64,000 nucleotides of DNA from Chryseolinea lacunae (GTDB taxonomy: Bacteria; Bacteroidota; Bacteroidia; Cytophagales; Cyclobacteriaceae): NCBI RefSeq assembly GCF_016735595.1, contig NZ_JAERRB010000012.1:124001-188000 (forward strand). Direction: 5' to 3'. Both the position numbers and the translations under genes were made by a program. Positions 61,894 to 64,000 of the stretch are shown here, in pieces. The stretch's first letter is position 1, and each line of letters opens with the position of its first letter. The notes beneath the pieces are model-generated. The model saw only the letters and a program-made list of their open reading frames with translations. It did no database searches and was not told the DNA's origin.

Positions 61894-64000
61894 TCATGCC
61901 TTCACTTTCGCCGCCTTCAGCATTTGCTGAATCTCGGGTTTGCAACTGCCGCATCCCAACCCTGCACCGGAACGTTGACAAAGCTCGTTCAATGTGTCGC
62001 ATCCGGCATTCATCAACGTTTGCAGGTTGCCCGCTCCCACCTGGTTGCAAGAGCACACCAGTTTGCCAATGACCGGCTCCGCCGCCTTGCCCGACCGAAG
62101 CAACTGCATGCGCCGCTCCGACAACTCCGTTCCATTCTCGATGAGCGACTTAAACTCTGCAAACTCACGCTTGTCGCCAATAAGGATGGCACCTACCAGG
62201 CGGTCGTCTTTAATGATACACTTTTTATAATAGCGCAGCGACTTGTCGATGAATAAAATTTCGTCGTAGCCTTTTTCGTTTGCCGGAATTTCGGCAAGCC
62301 CGATGGAGCACAGATCCAGTCCCGACAATTTCAAAATGTTCATGGGCACGGCGCCGTCGTATTGGCTTTGTGCGTCACCATAAAGGAAACGGGCCAGCAC
62401 ATCGGCCTGCTTCTCGGCGGCGGAGGTGATGCCCAACGTTTTGCCACAATGTTCTGCAATTTCGCCCACGGCAAAAACATCGGGGTCGCTGGTTTGAAGA
62501 TAGTCGTTCACCAGGATGCCGCGTGCCGATTCGATGCCGGCCTCCATGGCAAATTCAATGTTGGGGCGTGTGCCCACAGCATAGACCAGCGCGTCCACCA
62601 GAATTGTTTTGCCGCTGCGCAGGTGCGTCACCAGCTTCTCGGTTTGCTCGTCGAACAACACCGATTGCACCTGGTCGTTGATGTAGACGGCGATGTCGCT
62701 TTCTTCCACAAAGTCGAGCAGCAGCTCTCCTGCCACACGATCAATCTGCCGTTCCATGAGGCGGCTCCCCAACTGAAGAATGGAAACCGAAACATCCATC
62801 TCGCGCAACGACGCGGCCAGTTCCAATCCCAGCAATCCACCGCCGATGATGAGCACATGGCCGTTTCGCTTCACATGACTCTTCAGCCGGTCGGCATCGT
62901 TGCGCGTGCGCATGGTGAACACGCCAGGCAATTTGATGGGCGCATCGTTGGGCACGTGCGCGCGTGTGCCGGTGGCCAGTATAAGTTTGTCGTAGGGATG
63001 CGCTTCTCCATAGCGATCGATGGCAACTTTGTCTTTTCGATTCAGTTCAACAATTTCATTCTCCAGGTGTATCGAAACATTCAATGCTTCAAACTCACCG
63101 GCCTGAAATTTCTGAAGCTTTTCCCACGTCAGGTTTTCATTCACATATTCGGGCAACAACACGCGGTTGTAGAAGGCGTCTTTTTCTTTCGATATGACCA
63201 CGATCTCGTCTTCCAGATTCAGTCCGCGATAGGTGCAAATGAAACGATAGGCTGCTGCACCGGCGCCGACCACTAAAATTCTTTCTACTGGTTTTCGATA
63301 AGCCTCCACCGCGACCGCGGAAAATTTGAAGTCAGGTTCCTTGGAAATCGGATCAACAAGCGAGCTGGTCACGTTGTTGGCGCGTGCCAGATCATTGGTC
63401 ATGTTGCGTCCCCAGTGCATGGGCAAAAACACGACGCCCTGTTTTATTTCATCGGTGATTCTGGCGCACACCCGTGTTTCGCCGCGCGCGTTCCGGATCA
63501 CCACGGGGTCACCATTCCGAATGTTGCGCGCGGTGGCGTCGTAGGGATGTATTTCCAGAAAGGGTTTGTCGATGTGTTGACGCAGGCGATTCACTTTGCC
63601 CGTCTTCGTCATGGTGTGCCATTGGTCGCGTATCCGCCCCGTGGTGAGAATGAGCGGATAGTCTTCGGTGACCGGCTCCGATAAATTTTCGGGTGCGCCA
63701 AGCGGAAAAAATTTCGCTTTGCCCGAAGTGGTATAGAATGTATGATCTGTGAAAAGACGCGACGTGCCTTTGTGACCGGGCGAAGGCACTGGCCATTGCA
63801 CCGTGCCCTCGGCCTTCAATCGATCGTAGGTCAAACCACTGATGTCGATGTTGGTGCCCTTGGTGAGGCGTGTGTGTTCGGCAAAAATTTCAGCGGGCGA
63901 TGCATAATCAAATCCTGCAAAGCCCATGGCTTTTGCAAACCTGCAAAGGATCTCGGCGTCGGCACGTGCTTCGCCGGGAGGAGCAACAATTTTGCTGAGG
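61894..64000 (-). CDS. Assimilatory nitrate reductase fused to NirB-like FAD/NAD oxidoreductase and BFD domain (5' end missing)
   Basis: About 701 residues are in the window; the gene begins beyond the right edge, and the frame is open to base 64000 with no convincing start (it reads KIVAPPGEARADAEILCRF in nitrate-reductase style). The first 200 visible residues are the C-terminal part of a molybdopterin oxidoreductase (LILTTGRIRDQWHTMTKTG, FLPMHWGRN). Then comes an FAD/NAD domain (VVGAGAAAYRF near 63267 and VLIIGGGLLGLELA near 62855) like the N-terminal half of NirB or NasC, and last a BFD-type [2Fe-2S] domain (CSCNQVG and GCGSCKPE near 62040-61930). The order makes a single-chain NADH:nitrate reductase. 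The rubredoxin-tailed gene follows after 50 bp. Confidence 0.85.
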   Translation of the reverse strand, partial: LSKIVAPPGEARADAEILCRFAKAMGFAGFDYASPAEIFAEHTRLTKGTNIDISGLTYDRLKAEGTVQWPVPSPGHKGTSRLFTDHTFYTTSGKAKFFPLGAPENLSEPVTEDYPLILTTGRIRDQWHTMTKTGKVNRLRQHIDKPFLEIHPYDATARNIRNGDPVVIRNARGETRVCARITDEIKQGVVFLPMHWGRNMTNDLARANNVTSSLVDPISKEPDFKFSAVAVEAYRKPVERILVVGAGAAAYRFICTYRGLNLEDEIVVISKEKDAFYNRVLLPEYVNENLTWEKLQKFQAGEFEALNVSIHLENEIVELNRKDKVAIDRYGEAHPYDKLILATGTRAHVPNDAPIKLPGVFTMRTRNDADRLKSHVKRNGHVLIIGGGLLGLELAASLREMDVSVSILQLGSRLMERQIDRVAGELLLDFVEESDIAVYINDQVQSVLFDEQTEKLVTHLRSGKTILVDALVYAVGTRPNIEFAMEAGIESARGILVNDYLQTSDPDVFAVGEIAEHCGKTLGITSAAEKQADVLARFLYGDAQSQYDGAVPMNILKLSGLDLCSIGLAEIPANEKGYDEILFIDKSLRYYKKCIIKDDRLVGAILIGDKREFAEFKSLIENGTELSERRMQLLRSGKAAEPVIGKLVCSCNQVGAGNLQTLMNAGCDTLNELCQRSGAGLGCGSCKPEIQQMLKAAKVKA

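Noticed and set aside
1-64000. CRISPR arrays, tRNA or rRNA genes, IS elements or prophage
   Set aside because: I found no regularly spaced repeats, no tRNA T-loop pattern in the spacers, no transposase, integrase or phage structural motifs.

Overview
This looks like chromosomal DNA from a free-living Bacteroidota bacterium, probably a Cytophagales of the Chryseolinea/Ohtaekwangia kind; the lineage is my inference. Supporting signs are a type III glutamine synthetase, TonB-dependent receptor and surface-lipoprotein genes, 789-residue two-module FtsX-type permeases, LytS/LytTR pairs, a TPR-plus-HTH regulator, GIN-domain (DUF2807) and PD40 proteins, and weak Shine-Dalgarno signals. GC content is moderate, coding density is high, and I see no rRNA, tRNA, IS element, prophage or CRISPR array. 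Most transcription units end in long, nearly perfect hairpins.

Layout. 1-5.5 kb: membrane proteins and a polyprenyl-phosphate sugar module (GT2 synthase, LPG-synthase-like TM protein, ArnT-like GT39 transferase, PAP2 phosphatase). 5.9-9.2 kb: a lysine-rich histone-like protein, an operon of two LVIVD lipoproteins plus a barrel-like protein, and small unknowns. 9.3-16.9 kb: a TPR/HTH regulator, then a phytase / TonB receptor / beta-helix lipoprotein operon preceded by seven TTGTTNNC direct repeats. 16.9-24.9 kb: CE2-like esterase, ABC permease, aldo/keto reductase with an AraC regulator, and a LytS/LytTR pair. 25-29.4 kb: small unknown genes, a CDP-alcohol phosphotransferase with an altered motif, a duplicated Spy-like protein, DUF72, and an AT-richer stretch with orphan ORFs. 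29.4-35 kb: FabH-like KAS III, then a GntP transporter / RidA / D-threonine-aldolase-family / dipeptidase cluster that reads as a D-amino-acid uptake and breakdown unit. 35-42.2 kb: M16, S41 and M28 peptidases and an alpha/beta hydrolase. 42.3-46.6 kb: glutamine synthetase III, an 880-bp spacer full of perfect hairpins, a GIN-domain protein and a TerB-like protein. 46.7-56.8 kb: amidohydrolase, NHL and PD40 propellers, atypical SDR, CPA2 antiporter, a second LytS/LytTR pair and a VOC protein. 57-59.8 kb: a large fusion of a trypsin-like protease with a two-HKD phospholipase-D domain. 60-64 kb: a receiver protein lacking its phosphoacceptor Asp, a rubredoxin-tailed protein, and the 3' part of a nitrate reductase fused to a NirB-like FAD/NAD oxidoreductase and a BFD-type [2Fe-2S] domain.

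The strongest candidate for something undescribed is the protease-phospholipase D fusion at 56983-59802. It has a complete protease triad and both HKD motifs, and a terminator-like hairpin stands in its leader. The phytase operon with its repeat array and the single-chain nitrate reductase fusion come next.
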